From contig NW_022985068.1 of the NCBI RefSeq assembly GCF_010015585.1, forward strand, positions 186,001-250,000: a stretch of DNA of 64,000 nucleotides, given 5' to 3'. The number at the start of each line of letters is the position of its first letter. Position 1 is the first letter of the stretch. Shown one piece after another: positions 47,180 through 58,950 of this stretch. This DNA comes from Eremomyces bilateralis CBS 781.70 (taxonomy: Eukaryota > Ascomycota > Dothideomycetes > Eremomycetales > Eremomycetaceae). A program made the translations under genes and the position numbers. Below the pieces are notes generated by a model. The model was given only the letters and a program-made list of their open reading frames with translations, made no database searches and was not told the DNA's origin.

Positions 47180-49811
47180 GTGTGTCGAAAAGAACTTTCT
47201 CACGGCGCAAATATCGGGTACAGAGGGTTCGTTTGAGAGCGGCTGGTGCATCTGGCAGGGCGGTTCTGCTCCGGCAGCCCTGGCCAATTTCCCGCTGTTG
47301 GAGTCCTATACCTCGTTTTCGATGTGCACCAAAAAGCTCCTCATGTTTGTTGTTCCAGTTCGAGCGTGATTGCGGATCCTGCCAAGCGGGTCATGGAATA
47401 GGGTGTGTGTGGGCTTTTCATATCTTACCGGACTACTGGATAGAGGTGTCTGATTTGTCCCCTCCGCCTGCATTTCTCCACCAAGCAAAAAGACCTCCTC
47501 CCTCTTCTGTTCTCCTTTGTTCCATTCACGTTTCTAAACTTCACTTTCACATGCGTTTCGATACGTCTTATTCCCCACAAGTTCTGCATGTAGCAAAGTT
47601 CTAATGAAGTCGAGCGTTACCAGCCTGAGCTGTTCCCCCGCCGCCCCCAATGCGCCATTGGCCCTGTCCATCAACGTGAATATATTAGCCGCGTATGCAT
47701 TCGATAGACTTCGGGCAGCCTTATAGCTCGACGCACGCAAAGCTTGGCCGCTGCAAGCGCTCGATCCATGTCCCCAAACCGTTCGTCTCACGTAGTCGCG
47801 TTAGCCGGATTCACCATGGACCTATCCTCTTTCCCGGATGGGCATCCCCATCTGCGTTGCTTAGCTGCATATCAATGTTGCCAAAAACGCCGCCATCCTC
47901 ACCTCTCAGTCTTCACCCGTTCTCCATCCGGATGTAGAAATGTGGAACCCTCATCCTAGCCCAGATGCGACTTCGCCTCACCAATTCGATGTGATAGATC
48001 CTCCAAGGCGCTTATCGCGCACCACCAACCATATTCGACATCCTGGTAATCCCTACTGCATCCAGTGCCACCTACAGCGCACCGCTGACTAACCGTTCTG
48101 CCCGGCCTCCCCTACCGCTCCATCTCGCAGTCCTAGTATTTCGCGGATGACGCGCATGACGCGCATAAAACCCCGGCGCGAGAGAATGTGAGCTATCGCC
48201 AACTCGCTCCCTCGCCGTCCAATCATCCATCGTGATTGGCCCAAGCGCCACGTTCAACATCACATCTTCACATCGATTAAATCCACCACCGCGGATATCA
48301 CCTCATGATTTGCGCCTGCGTTCCCCGAATGGATCGATCCTCTATCTCGCTCACTCCCTGCCACTGACGTGTGCTTTCCGCGCCAACCGCCAGCCGTCGT
48401 CCTAAGTGGATGAGCCCGCCCTCCTCAGGCGAAGGTGGTGAAGTGCAGTTAGACTTCGATTTATGACCAGAATCGTAGTGACATGCAAGCGGCATCCTTC
48501 ACCGTGAACCGGTCTGATCCTTGCCGCGTCTGATTACCCAAAATGCAGCGTGCACGTGAAATGTGCGCACAACATTGCCCTCCTGGTGCACGCTTCGCTT
48601 CGCTTTTCCATTCACGACGATGGTGTGCCTGCATCAGCCATCATGGCTTCCTCCGCCTCGGTTTCACTCCCCATATTTCAAAGAGTCTGGTTGAGGCCCA
48701 TCGCCGATCACAACCTCTCGATTCCGATTGTCGCTGAGTGATCTCCGCCATTGAGGAGGCAGCGATCTCAGCTTGGCGGCTTGGAGGTTGGTGGCTTTTG
48801 AACGGACGCGTAGATGCCGCCGGAAAGGTTGCGATTCCGGGGCGACCATTGGGCGGAATGGAGGTTGATATTTCTAACCGCTCGGCGCTTCATCTGCCGG
48901 TTGTTGTTGAATATGACGTGCAGTAGAGTACAGTGGCTTCACAACTCAGCGGGGCCACTCGACATGGAAGGGACCAATAAAGATACATTGCGATGATGGA
49001 CATGCGGTCGACTTACCATGGCCCTTCGTTCCATGTACTATGGTACGGTAGACCCCCTTTAGAGTCCATTTTCAGCCGCACCTAATCTAGACCGTTCTCT
49101 GGTACTGTAGGCCTCGCTCCCAAAAGCGTTTATCAATCCTTGTTGGAACCGCATCGTCTTTTCCATGTTCACCTTCTGCGTCACCAAGAACGTGCCAATA
49201 TAACTATGATCCCGGTTTTACGTCCGACCGGATTACCGAATAAAGCTATGGTTCGTGAAAAGCGTCCAGGGGTCTTTCATGTCGTTCATAATTCCACCCG
49301 ATCTCAGTTCATCCTTGTTTCCTTCGTGTCTTGGCTATCAATATGTTGAGTCCGTCACGTAAGAGGCGGAACGCGCGCTTCGAGAATAAACAGCGTCAAG
49401 TAAAATATAAATGATGCCATCAATGGTATACCATCCTCCTCCATCTTCGGTCTGCCGTTCTGGCTTCTCCTCGTGCGATTGGGTAAACCGATCGAGATGG
49501 CCATCCACGGTTGTCCGAACCAGAGGACCTCCCGGCCCCTGGAACGTAGAACCATGCAACTGTTGCGCTTTACCTCACTCCCTACTGTATCGGATCCGCT
49601 CCGAGCGATTCCTATCGAACGGGCTCTTCCCACCGGAAGTCCCTTTTGCAAGCTCTTATCCAAATCCTAGATGTATCTTATATCTTCTTCTTGATTTCCT
49701 TCAAGGGTCCTAATCTATCAATCCTTCTCTGCCCGTATTACCCTGTGACCCCCTCATCCTTATTCTCTCCAAACGGTAGTGGTATTAGCTTGAGTACCGA
49801 ATTCGTCCACA
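47180..49811. other. Intergenic, no gene recognised
   Basis: 2.6 kb between septin and PQ-loop genes. Many short overlapping open frames on both strands without motifs. Confidence 0.5.
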
Positions 49812-50963
49812 ATGGCCATCCAACAGGACGTCCCTCTCGCGGCCCAGGTGCTCGCCACCATCGGCACAATCTGCTGGTGCGTCCAGCTCCTGCCCCAAAT
49901 CTGGCAAAACTACCGGCGCGGCAACTGTATCGCGTTCCCGGCCCTGACGGTGTTCATCTGGGCCATCTCTGAGGTGCCGTTCGGGGCGTACGTGATCGTT
50001 CAGGACCACGCAATGGCGATACAGCTGCAGCCGCAGATCTTTGGCGTGTTGTGTCTGGTGTGCTGGGGACAGTGTCTGTGGCTTTCTGGGTATGTTGGTT
50101 TTCATGATAGGAGATGATGACTGTGCTAACAGTGCTGCAGAAAATGCTCGAAGCTCTGGGCAACCTTCTGGCCGTTCTTACTGGCTGCTGTCATGGCAGT
50201 TGGACAGTTCTTGCTCATCTGGACCCTTCGAGTAGGTTATCGTAACTAGTGTTTGTAAAATGACGATGCTGACTGAACGAAAGCCTGGATTTCTAGCCGG
50301 ACGCACCATGCCAATCAAGGTCGTCTGGGCTTTCGCTGCGGCAGGTCTCGTCGTGGGTCTCATCCCGCAATACGTGCAGCAGTTCAAACGCCAGGGGAGG
50401 AACCTTGGATTTAGCTGGGGATTCCTCGCCGTGGATCTAGCCGGTGCATTATTCTCTTTCTTGGCCATGGGTGCGTTGTGATTCCACAATTTTTCGAAAG
50501 CAGATATTGATTAGGCCATTCGCAGCGGTCCGGAAACAGTTCGACGTGTTCGGTGGCACTTTGTATCTTATCGTGTAAGTTCCCAGTTATCTATCCGATC
50601 GGACCCAATTGACTTCTCTTCAGCATGGGGATGGAACTCGGCTTTGTGATCTGGCATGGTTATTGGTGGTTCAATGCCCGTGGGAAAGCGAAGAAGGAAG
50701 GCATATCATTCGGTGAATATGTCCGGAGGCTTGACGAGGATGAGGGCATCATCCACTGGGAAAAGACAGCTTTCTGGCGCCCTCTTTTCCGTTCCGTCAA
50801 AAAGGAAGAACATGAGTTGTCGCAAAAGGCTCGGTCAAGCTCTGAAGGGTCCACCTCTGAAGGGTCCGCGTCAGTCGCAAATGCCAGAGATGTCGCGGAT
50901 GTGGAGAAAAATGCTGGGACCTCGAGTCGTTTAAGTCCTGTGGCGGAGCGGGAGAGCGGATAA
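49812..50963 (+). CDS. PQ-loop repeat membrane protein (cystinosin/Ypq-like transporter family)
   Basis: Multi-pass membrane protein, about seven helices, of the family that includes lysosomal/vacuolar amino-acid exporters. Exons 49812-50089, 50141-50231, 50284-50470, 50526-50574 and 50624-50963 give 314 aa. The two signature motifs are LLPQIWQNYRRGN near residue 27 and LIPQYVQQFKRQG near residue 145, each at a helix end as expected. The last helix ends with LGFVIWHGYWWFNARGK, and a charged cytoplasmic tail rich in Ser and Glu follows. All four introns keep the frame. The substrate cannot be inferred; vacuolar location is inferred from the family. Confidence 0.88.
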
Positions 50964-51426
50964 TCGATCTTGTGGACTAAAAGTACTATTAAATTCTAAT
51001 TATAGGATCATTTGGGTCCGATAGATGCTCGTCAGAGAGGAATCGTGATACTGTTTGGGTTCCTATTTGACTGCTAGAGGGATGGAGATTAGCTCAAGGG
51101 TGTTATAATTGATAGAACCACTCTCCTAAACTCGTCTCCTACTTCCTTGCCATCACATTGCCAAGTCGAGTCAATGCGAGGACCAACAACGACTTCGCAT
51201 AGAGTAGCCTGGGTGGAAAGATAAACAGTTCATGAGAGGTTGGACGGCGTCCTTTCTGGGTGTTCAGGAATATGGAAATGATAGAGCAGTTCGAGATCGG
51301 GAATATACCTTAGCCTCTCTCTAGTTTAACGATTGTAAAACCGTGGCGACAAAATAATAACAAAGAGGAACAGTAGACATATTTTCTGCTCATAGGTTGT
51401 TTGCGAGAAACTTAAAAAAACCCCCA
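50964..51426. other. Intergenic between PQ-loop gene and tRNA
   Basis: 3' region of the PQ-loop gene; nothing else recognised. Confidence 0.5.
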
Positions 51427-51506
51427 CCAGCTATGGCGCAATTGGCTAGCGCGTGCGGCTGTTATTTGACACCGCAAGGTTCTAAGTTCGAGTCTTAGTA
51501 GCTGGG
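51427..51506 (+). tRNA. tRNA-Asn(GTT) with a probable 6-nt intron
   Basis: Full cloverleaf by eye. The acceptor stem CCAGCTA pairs with TAGCTGG, the D stem is GCGC/GCGC, the anticodon stem is TGCGG/CCGCA, and the T stem CTAAG/CTTAG carries loop TTCGAGT. Between the anticodon stem strands lie 13 bases instead of 7. Taking out ttgtac-type excess at the canonical site after position 37 (the six bases tttgac) leaves loop CTGTTAA, anticodon GTT. A run of T at 51515-51520 can serve as the RNA polymerase III terminator. The first pair is C-G, unusual for a eukaryotic tRNA, so an unusual or decaying copy is possible. Confidence 0.82.
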
Positions 51507-51975
51507 ACACTTTGTTTTTTGACCTTTTTGACTATAAACTGGGGTTGAAGTAATGAGCACGAAGTCTTGAAACTCGAATTGTTTTTTGCCAGTTTAATTA
51601 TTCACATGATATTCCATTTGGTTAGGGAGATGTCCACGCTCGCGCTGGGTGCCACGTAGGACACGAAAGTTGCCAGCACGGCTATCGTGAATCACCATTA
51701 GTTTTTGATCTCACTCCATTAATCCACAGATTTAAAACATTCCTCCTTTGGAGTTCGTTTTGCCATGATATTCCACTTGTGCTTTGACTGAGCTCTTGAA
51801 TTTGTCAATCATCAGAGTGCTCCCATTTCAGGCTTTTAAGTTTTAACAGGCCTCACAGCGGAGCTTCAGGGGCGAGCACCACACAGTATGTTAGCTATTT
51901 TACGATTCCGGTTGGATTTTGACATATATATCTTTCCACTAACTGAGAACCCAGGCAACCAATACATGAACCACA
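51507..51975. other. Intergenic, nothing recognised
   Basis: T-rich stretch after the tRNA, then leader of the broken F-box-like gene. Confidence 0.45.
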
Positions 51976-53088
51976 ATGGGCTCTCTCCTATCCCTTCCAA
52001 TGGAACTCCTCGACATGGTCACAGCATCTCGGGAACGCCCAAAAGATATATTCGCGTTCCGCTCGTCCTGTCGAACTTTGCGAGACTGTAGCTAGCTTGT
52101 CTTAGGGGATCGATATTTCAGAACCCGCACTTTTTCCCTAAGAAGGAGGTATCTGGATCAACTAACGGAAATTTCCGAACATCCTATTCTTGCGAATGCT
52201 GTCCAAGCCCTGAATATTCTCATCGACGCTCACGACGAAGCGCACGTTACCGATCTATGCCACGACGAGACGTGGATAGTGTACTGCGCTCTGTTGTCCC
52301 TTACCAATTGCAAATTGGTAAACTTCGTCCGCTCTGATGATCTGATTTGGACACTGCCCATGGCATTTGCTCCATGGGGATTCAGTAGACTGGAAAGGGC
52401 TTTGGGCTCTGAAAAGTGGTGGTCACGAAATATATCCGACGATGCAGAAACGATTGCACTCGGTTCACAGAGCGAGCCCACACTTCGCATGCTTTTCAAT
52501 TCGATAAACCCAAGCGATATCTCACTCAAGAAGAACTACTTGCAATTCATTCGTTCGGTCACTCAAATCGTCGAGACGTTTCGATACCAATTTGAAGTTG
52601 GCGACATCCGGACTTGCTGGTCTCTCACGTTTGATTCAAATGGCATGTATGGAGAAAAAAATAAGACTAAGGAATTCCCTCTAGAAAACACCATACTGCT
52701 CAGTCCTGACCTGGGGAATCTTGATGTCCTTTTCACGGAACATACCGGCAATTGCGACAAACTGATTTCCCAACTTGCAGAGGGACTGCACCTCCCTGGA
52801 CTGCGATCACTCCATTTGAGGAAATGCTCTGGAAGTGCCAAGTCCTTGCGGCGACTCCTTTCCAACCATAGGAAGAGTCTGGAGGCACTTTTCCTACGCG
52901 ACTTCAGCATCAACCTCAGGAACCTGGAGGGAGAGATCGAAGCCGACGTCGAAGGGAACTGTTGGGTGTCTGTGATGCATGATCTGCTTGAGTTCGACCT
53001 GGATGCTCTCTCGGTTAGCAATTGCTTGATAAATCAGCAAAGCATCTACTTCACGGATACTGAAGGGAGACGAGGCCAGCGGTTTTGA
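51976..53088 (+). pseudogene. F-box-like protein gene interrupted by one in-frame stop
   Basis: F-box proteins recruit substrates to SCF ubiquitin ligases. From the ATG at 51976 the frame reads MGSLLSLPMELLDMVTASRE then FAFRSSCRTLRDCS, a fungal F-box pattern. It meets TAG at 52093-52095 (codon 40) and continues in the same frame without another stop for 330 codons to 53088. The continuation reads GDRYFRTRTFSLRRRYLDQL, as expected of the sequence after a fungal F-box. The large remainder resembles fungal F-box proteins with poorly conserved C-terminal halves, including a leucine-rich patch LRSLHLRKCSG. No plausible intron removes the stop: the only GT-AG pair would be 36 nt and would delete conserved residues. 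Either a recent pseudogene or a sequence error. Confidence 0.72.
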
Positions 53089-53164
53089 GGCATCTGGAGA
53101 GAGTGCGGTCCTCGAACAGCTAAGAAATATGACAGGCGTTTCTTACTATGGTCCTAGCGAATAG

Positions 53165-53422
53165 GTAGTAAAAGAAACGAATACTGAGCAGGAACTGGAG
53201 GAACAAGTGCTAGAGATGACGAAAAGGGTGCTTGGCGTAAAGCACCCCTATACGCTAATCAGCATGAACAACCTTGCTCGCATGTGGAAAGAAACTGGCA
53301 GAGAAACTGAGGCTGTGAATCTTATAGAGGAGTGTGCGCAGCTGCAGAAGCGAATCTTAGGACTTGATAACCCATATATCCTGCCATCGTCCACAGCTTT
53401 AGCTAAGCGGCGGGCAGAGTGA
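53165..53422 (+). pseudogene. Tetratricopeptide tail of an NLR-like protein, fragment
   Basis: About 85 codons of open frame. It reads LEEQVLEMTKRVLGVKHPYT then LISMNNLARMWKETGRE, and next EAVNLIEECAQLQKRILGL. This is the HP-T-x-x-x-NLA pattern of the 42-residue TPR repeats at the end of fungal NB-ARC/NACHT immune-type proteins (kinesin-light-chain style). Nearly two repeats remain; the nucleotide-binding domain is not found nearby. It starts directly after a stop codon and follows the broken F-box-like gene by 76 bp. I read it as the remnant of a lost heterokaryon-incompatibility-type gene. Confidence 0.75.
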
Positions 53423-53848
53423 GAATGCTAGTATGTAGTTCCGAAAAGATGCGGCTGAGATGAATTGGTCAATTAGGTTGATAATAAACCGCCTTGGCCA
53501 AATTGTGCACACGAGAACGCTTGGCCTACATAAGGGGAAATACCTCGAAAAACGGCGTCAACGCCGTCAAGCAACCTCGGCAGTCAGTGCCCGGTTGCGG
53601 GATGGCGCCAGTGAGCAACCTACCGAGTACGGTAAAAACAAAGATCTACTTAATGCTTATTTGTATATTGATAGATCAATAGATTATACGAACAATACAT
53701 CCAGGTTTCTTGGGGCAACATAAAACAATAACTTAAGCACCGCCAGCCTTCCCCGCTATCCATCCATAACGCACCCATCGCAAGTCGTCCCAAGCACCAA
53801 AGACCTGAACCACCCCTCCGCACCCAACAACTTAATCTCAACCTCTCA
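53423..53848. other. Intergenic, phosphatase promoter
   Basis: Upstream region of the phosphatase gene; no coding support. Confidence 0.5.
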
Positions 53849-54918
53849 ATGGCAGCCCTCCCCTCCCCCCCTTTCATCCCCCTCCCCTCCATCAATAACC
53901 TCCGTGATATCGGCGGCCTTCCCATTTCCTCCTCTTCCACCACCCCCCTCACCGTCCGCCGCGGCCTCGTCTACCGCGCCGCCAACACCACCACCCTCGA
54001 CGCCGCCGGTGTCGCCAAACTCCAATCGCTCGGCCTCGGCGTCATCTTCGACCTGCGCGCCGTGCCGGAGATCGAGCGCACCGGCGGCGTGGAGGAGCTG
54101 GAGCGCTTGCTGGCGGCGACAGGGGGCGTGGTGGAGCGGCGGTGGACGCCGGTGTTCGAGGAGCAGGATTATGGGCCGGAGACGATCGCGTTGCGGTTTA
54201 AGAATTATGCATTTAATGGGACGGAGGTGGGTTGCGACACCTCTCTTTTCATGTTCACAGCGACGATGTGGCGGGGGAGATATCGAGACGGAGCGACATA
54301 GCTAACTGCTTCAGGGCTTCGCCATTGCGTATGCCGCCATCCTGAAAAACGGCGCCCCGTCGTTCCACCGCATCCTCACGCACTTCGCGCGTCCGGATGC
54401 CCGCGCCATCCTGGTGCACTGCTCGGCGGGCAAGGACCGGACGGGGGTGTTCAGTGCGGTGCTGCTGTCGGCGCTGGGGGTATCAGACGACGATGTGGCG
54501 GACGAGTACGCGCTGACGGAGGTGGGGTTGGCGGAGGCGAAGCCGACGTTCATCGCGCGGTTGATGGAGCATGAGGTGTTCCAGGTGCCGAATGGGAGGG
54601 AGGGGGCGGAGAATATGACGACGAGCAGGTATGTGATGGGGTTTGTTTGGGAGTCACCGTGTTTCGGGCATGAAGATTGGGACGGACATGGTGTGGAGAG
54701 TTAGGAGTGGCGCGGGAAGGAAGGGAAATGCTAACGTTGTGGAATCATGTAGGAAGGAAAACATGCTCGCGACCCTCGACTTGCTCCGCCGCGAATATGG
54801 CAGCGCGGAGAAATATCTCCTGGACTTCGTGAAGCTCCCGCGGGCCGACCTCGAGGCGATTCGACGGAAGATGATTCAGCAGGGAGAAGGGGAGCCGGTG
54901 GTAAGATCGACGCTTTGA
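53849..54918 (+). CDS. Protein tyrosine/serine phosphatase (Y_phosphatase3 family)
   Basis: Dual-specificity-like phosphatase. Exons 53849-54226, 54315-54628 and 54753-54918 give 285 aa. The N-terminus has NNLRDIGGLPI and RRGLVYRAAN, typical for this family. The active-site signature is HCSAGKDRTG in exon 2 (Cys nucleophile, Arg binding phosphate). The general-acid loop is not obvious. After it comes VSDDDVADEYALTEVGLA, and the last exon ends ATLDLLRREYGSAEKYL. Family members act on phosphotyrosine or phosphoinositides; the substrate here is unknown. The gene converges on the ceramide synthase gene. Confidence 0.9.
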
Positions 54919-55377
54919 CCTAGCGGATCACCCATAGCTAATCGACCCGATGTGCGAAGGGTTCGTAAATCGTAACTCACTGCCGGCGTGGAAACTAGGA
55001 GAGGTGACGACGGGATGAGAGAAAGGGTCCATGAGAAAATGACCGTTTCGGTTGCTTCTTGTTCCATATACGGATGAGAAAGTACCAGGGTATCTAGCGT
55101 GAAGGATTGCCCCAAATCAAAAATTCGATCTGACATAACGAAAACCAAGTAAATGCATCAAGATGCCGAGTGTAGCATGTAAATATATGTTTCGGCAATC
55201 CAGCGACGTCTTTCCGTCCGGACCATGCTAGTGTAGTCGGAAACGCAAATCGCATCACCGCCCGTACAAACGTGCATCGCAGGAAGATGCTATGATGGTA
55301 GAAACCCCCGAAGAAATGAAACTCGTCAAGAGGAAAAAAGCAACGGGAAAAAAAAGCGGTCGCCGACTGGACCCTCA
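54919..55377. other. Intergenic between converging genes
   Basis: 3' untranslated regions of the phosphatase (+) and ceramide synthase (-) genes; nothing else seen. Confidence 0.5.
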
Positions 55378-57101
55378 TCAAGCCGGCTTGTCGCACCCGA
55401 TTCGACCCAGCAACTCCTTCCGATCCCCATGACCCGGGATCGAGATGCCCGTCGCCCGTCCACTCGATTTCCGATACGGCCGCGACGCCGGCGGGCTGTT
55501 TTGCCGCACGAACCGCAGCGCCTCGGCGCCGACCTCCTCCTCGACGTACGGCTGGGGTGGCGCCGACCCCAGCGTCAGCGAGCCATTCGTACCGTCCACC
55601 CGCGACCGGATCGCCTTCGCCTCCACGTCCTCCACCATCTTCTCCACCAAGTTGTCCTCCTCCTCTTCCTCCCCTTCCTCGTCGTCGTCGCCCTCGTCGT
55701 CGCTCCGGGAATCGTCCGCGGGCTTGCCACGCAACACGCTCAAGGCGACGCGGACGATCATGCCGAACCAGATGATTAGTAGTAGCTGTAGGGAGAGCAG
55801 CAGGCCGAGGAACCAATATCGGATGGGGTCGTTGTAGCAGACGGGGCCGTCGGGATCGACGTAGGCTTGGAAGAGGTTCTTGACGATGTCGGTACCGCCG
55901 TCGTAGCTGAGGCGGGCGCCGGTGGCGCTGTCGTAGCAGCCGATGCTGATTGTCTGCGAGTAGATGGAGTAGCAGACGATGAGGTAGCAGAGGTGGCGGG
56001 TGAAGAGCCAGGTGATGATGAAGACGCCGAAGCAGGCGTCGCAGGCGGTTTGATATTTGAGGTATCGGAGGTTTTTGGCGGCCTATTTCCGTTATGTCAG
56101 TATATGATTAGGTTCTGCGCGGGTCTCTCCTTGCATTTCAAGGGGACCACGTACCGAGAGGAAAATGTCCGACAAATCCATGAGGCACAACACCACGTTT
56201 CCAACATTCAGCTGGTAAGACATGTAGCTTGCCAAGACCAGGGTGCAAGTGACGATGTGGTGGGCGAACATTTGCCAATGATCTTTCCTTCGCTCTTCGA
56301 TGTGCACCACGACAATCTGCTGTAGCCAGAAGGCGAATTGTACGAGGTAATACCACTTCAGCAGGCCGCCCATCTCCCGGTTCGGGAAGTCGGTCCACAT
56401 CTCGTCGAGGTTCAGCCAGTATTTCGAGTGGTACATGATATACTATCCCGGAACCCGTTAGCAATCGACCTCTCACGAATATACCCCTCAAGCGGCCGCC
56501 CCTCGGACGTCTCCTCAAACAGGCAGGAAGGAAAGAAATGCCAACTCACCATCCCCATCGGCCAACTAATCGAATAATACACCACCAACCACGCCTGCTC
56601 GGCGAACCGAACCAGCTCCTTCGTCTTGTACACGCCTCCCGCCGAGGCGAACGGCTTTAGGACGTACTCCATCATCGCCACCCGCAGCCCCATGATTACC
56701 ATGGTCCACGACGCCACGAAGGCTAGGTCGTCCCATCCGCGGATATATTTCCCTGTGGATGGGTCGTTGTGGGGGAGGACGAAGAGCGGACGGGTGCGTC
56801 GGCGGGCGGCAGGGAAGTTGGCGTGGATGAAGAAGACGGTGAGGAGGTAGGTGAGGGAGATGTCTGCGGTGGTGTTAGCGTTTGGCGTTAGATGTGCGGA
56901 CGTAGGAAGGGGATGCGGTGGGAGGAGGGGTGCCATTGACGTACGGATTTGGTGGTCGACGAGCCATGCGCAGAGACGAGCTACGGGTCCGCGATGGCAT
57001 GATGGTGATAGATCCTCGCTGGGGATCCTGAAGGGACGGGTTAGTTTGGGGTTGGATGTCTTGATTGTGCCATTGCTTGTCGACAACGTTCTGACGGCCA
57101 T
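55378..57101 (-). CDS. Ceramide synthase (Lag1/Lac1, TLC domain)
   Basis: ER membrane enzyme that joins a fatty acyl-CoA to a sphingoid base. Exons 57101-56945, 56863-56547, 56442-56155 and 56082-55378 give 488 aa. The ATG at 57101 is preferred; the frame extends slightly upstream without another ATG. The TLC domain spans about residues 100-360, with many membrane segments. The Lag1 motif is clear: HWQMFAHHIVTCTLVLASYM, containing the two catalytic histidines, then GNVVLCLMDLSDIFLS. The C-terminal tail has a run of about 20 acidic residues, then a region ending GIGCDKPA-like sequence, probably cytosolic. Filamentous fungi usually have more than one ceramide synthase with different acyl specificity; I cannot say which this is. 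Confidence 0.94.
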
Positions 57102-57789
57102 TATCGAGTTGGGCAATTGCTGCGTCTGCCGCTTGGACAGTTGTTCGGGTGGTCTGATGTTGGCAGTCTACCCGTTGCCGTGCTCTATGTGATGGTTTAG
57201 AACAGGGGATACGGTCGACCGAAACGAACGAAGCAGCGTTGAGGAATCTCCCGGCTGCCAATTGTAAATCAAAGTAACGAATGGTCGGGCTCTGCGGTGA
57301 TTCCGCAGAGAAATGCGAAGAATACGGTGCAACGAGTGGCGGAAGAGTGGAAGATGGAGGAGAGGGCCAAAAATTGGTAGAATGGTATTGGTAGAATAGT
57401 ATTCCGTACTATGTTGGAAGTGCACTCCGTAGAAGTGAACGGAGTAACGGGGTGCCCTGTGTGGCCGTGGGCTTTGATCCTAACACACCGTCCCGTATAT
57501 GGTTTAGCGTGGTGTTTTAAATGATATCTTTAAGTGGGATTTTTAATAAATCGAGGGTACCATTGGATGCTAAATTGCTGGTAATACACCGCACATACGT
57601 AGTACGATCTGGCGACAGCTCTCCAGGCAGCCAAGCTAGGTATATATCGTTGACTCTCACCATGTCGGATTCTGGTAACTTCTCATTCAAACCAAAGGCT
57701 TGAACCGATTAGATCTTAGCTTAACCCTATTTGTAGAAGAAAATCCAATGCGCCTTGTGAGCCGACAGAGCGGCGCAACCATTACCTAT
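57102..57789. other. Intergenic, ceramide synthase promoter
   Basis: Promoter and leader of the ceramide synthase gene. No coding support. Confidence 0.5.
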
Positions 57790-58378
57790 TCGCGGCAACA
57801 TCGTGCAGAAGAGGGGCCACCGAGTGAAGCCCAACGAAAAAGCCGCTATCAAACTCGTCCAGCACTACACAGATATCCCAGTTCCCAGAATATATCATAA
57901 TATCATTCATCATACACCGCCGATGAAGGCTGTATCACGATGAGTCTCATGCCGGGATTAGAATTAGAAACCTACTGGAACGACCTCGACGACGCCATCA
58001 AGGAGTGCGTCTGCCAGGAAACTTGGTCTCTAAGCCGCCCGAATTCCATCACCACTTCCAATGCAACGCCGAGTCGCGGACGGCACCGTATCCAGCGACG
58101 TCCTAATTACCGCTCTACACCTCAAGAACGCAGACCCCGCTCCCCTAGCTACCGCCGACTCCCTTCGTCAACGCATCTACCGGGGCTGCTACCGCTTCAA
58201 CGGCCGTCGCTACGCCAAAGATCTCCCCACCATGCTCCCCCGATCATCCATTTCCGTATTCACGCATGCTGACATCGCACCGCAGAATATCATGGTGGAC
58301 GAGGAGGCCCATGTGTGCGGGATTTTGGACTGGGAGGGTGCAGGATGGTATCCCGAAATTGGGAATTTGCGAATATAA
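57790..58378 (+). pseudogene. Broken APH-like phosphotransferase (kinase-fold) gene
   Basis: Pieces of one fungal APH/choline-kinase-like protein lie in order but in different frames. First comes EKAAIKLVQHYTDIPVPRIY (from about 57835), then EGCITMSLMPGLELETYWND (57925-58020), PPEFHHHFQCNA (about 58040-58075), and last RRVADGTVSSDVL to the end. The last piece has the catalytic-loop motif FTHADIAPQNIMV (HxDxxxxN) and the metal-binding GILDWEGAGWYPE. The frame changes at least twice, near 57910 and 58070, without suitable splice sites, and the N-terminal ATP-binding part is mostly gone. The protein stops soon after the DWE motif, shorter than relatives. A decayed accessory gene, apparently recent. 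Confidence 0.75.
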
Positions 58379-58950
58379 TGAAACCGTCGATGGAGACGGT
58401 TAGCAGGCATGGATGGAGCGAACGGCGCCAAAGAAGTGGGATCTTTGAGGGGAGAGTGGCGGCGAGGTGGGTGTTGTTCTGAAATCTGAAGGGACTGGAT
58501 GCGGCCACTAATGTTTACGCTTATATTTTCATTGGCTGGTGGTTTATATGATACAATTATTAGAAGCCGGCATAGTCTAACTAGCGTAATTGCGAATGGT
58601 TTTGGTTTCGCGGTGGCTCAGGAGATGGGATTCTCGCGTTCGGGGTGGATTTAGCAATCGGCGTCCGAGCAAAAAGCAATGATTGCGGGGTGACCTTACT
58701 CAGTTTCCGCTTAAAGAAGAGTTGTGTTAAAGCGAGTTAGACAGATGAACCAATTAGGTGGCGAGATTGAATAACATGCTCGCTCTTCGGTTCTGATTGA
58801 AGGCCGAATACTTAGGGAAGACAGGTAATACCCAGCTCGGAGCAGGGACGATGGCAATAATACCACAAATGTTTAACGCAAACTCATCTCCCTAACCACA
58901 TCCCCAGTCCAATCACATCCTAACCATGCTCTTTCCGCCCACGCCATCGC
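58379..58950. other. Intergenic, nothing recognised
   Basis: Between the kinase relic and the Bax-inhibitor-type gene. No coding support. Confidence 0.5.
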
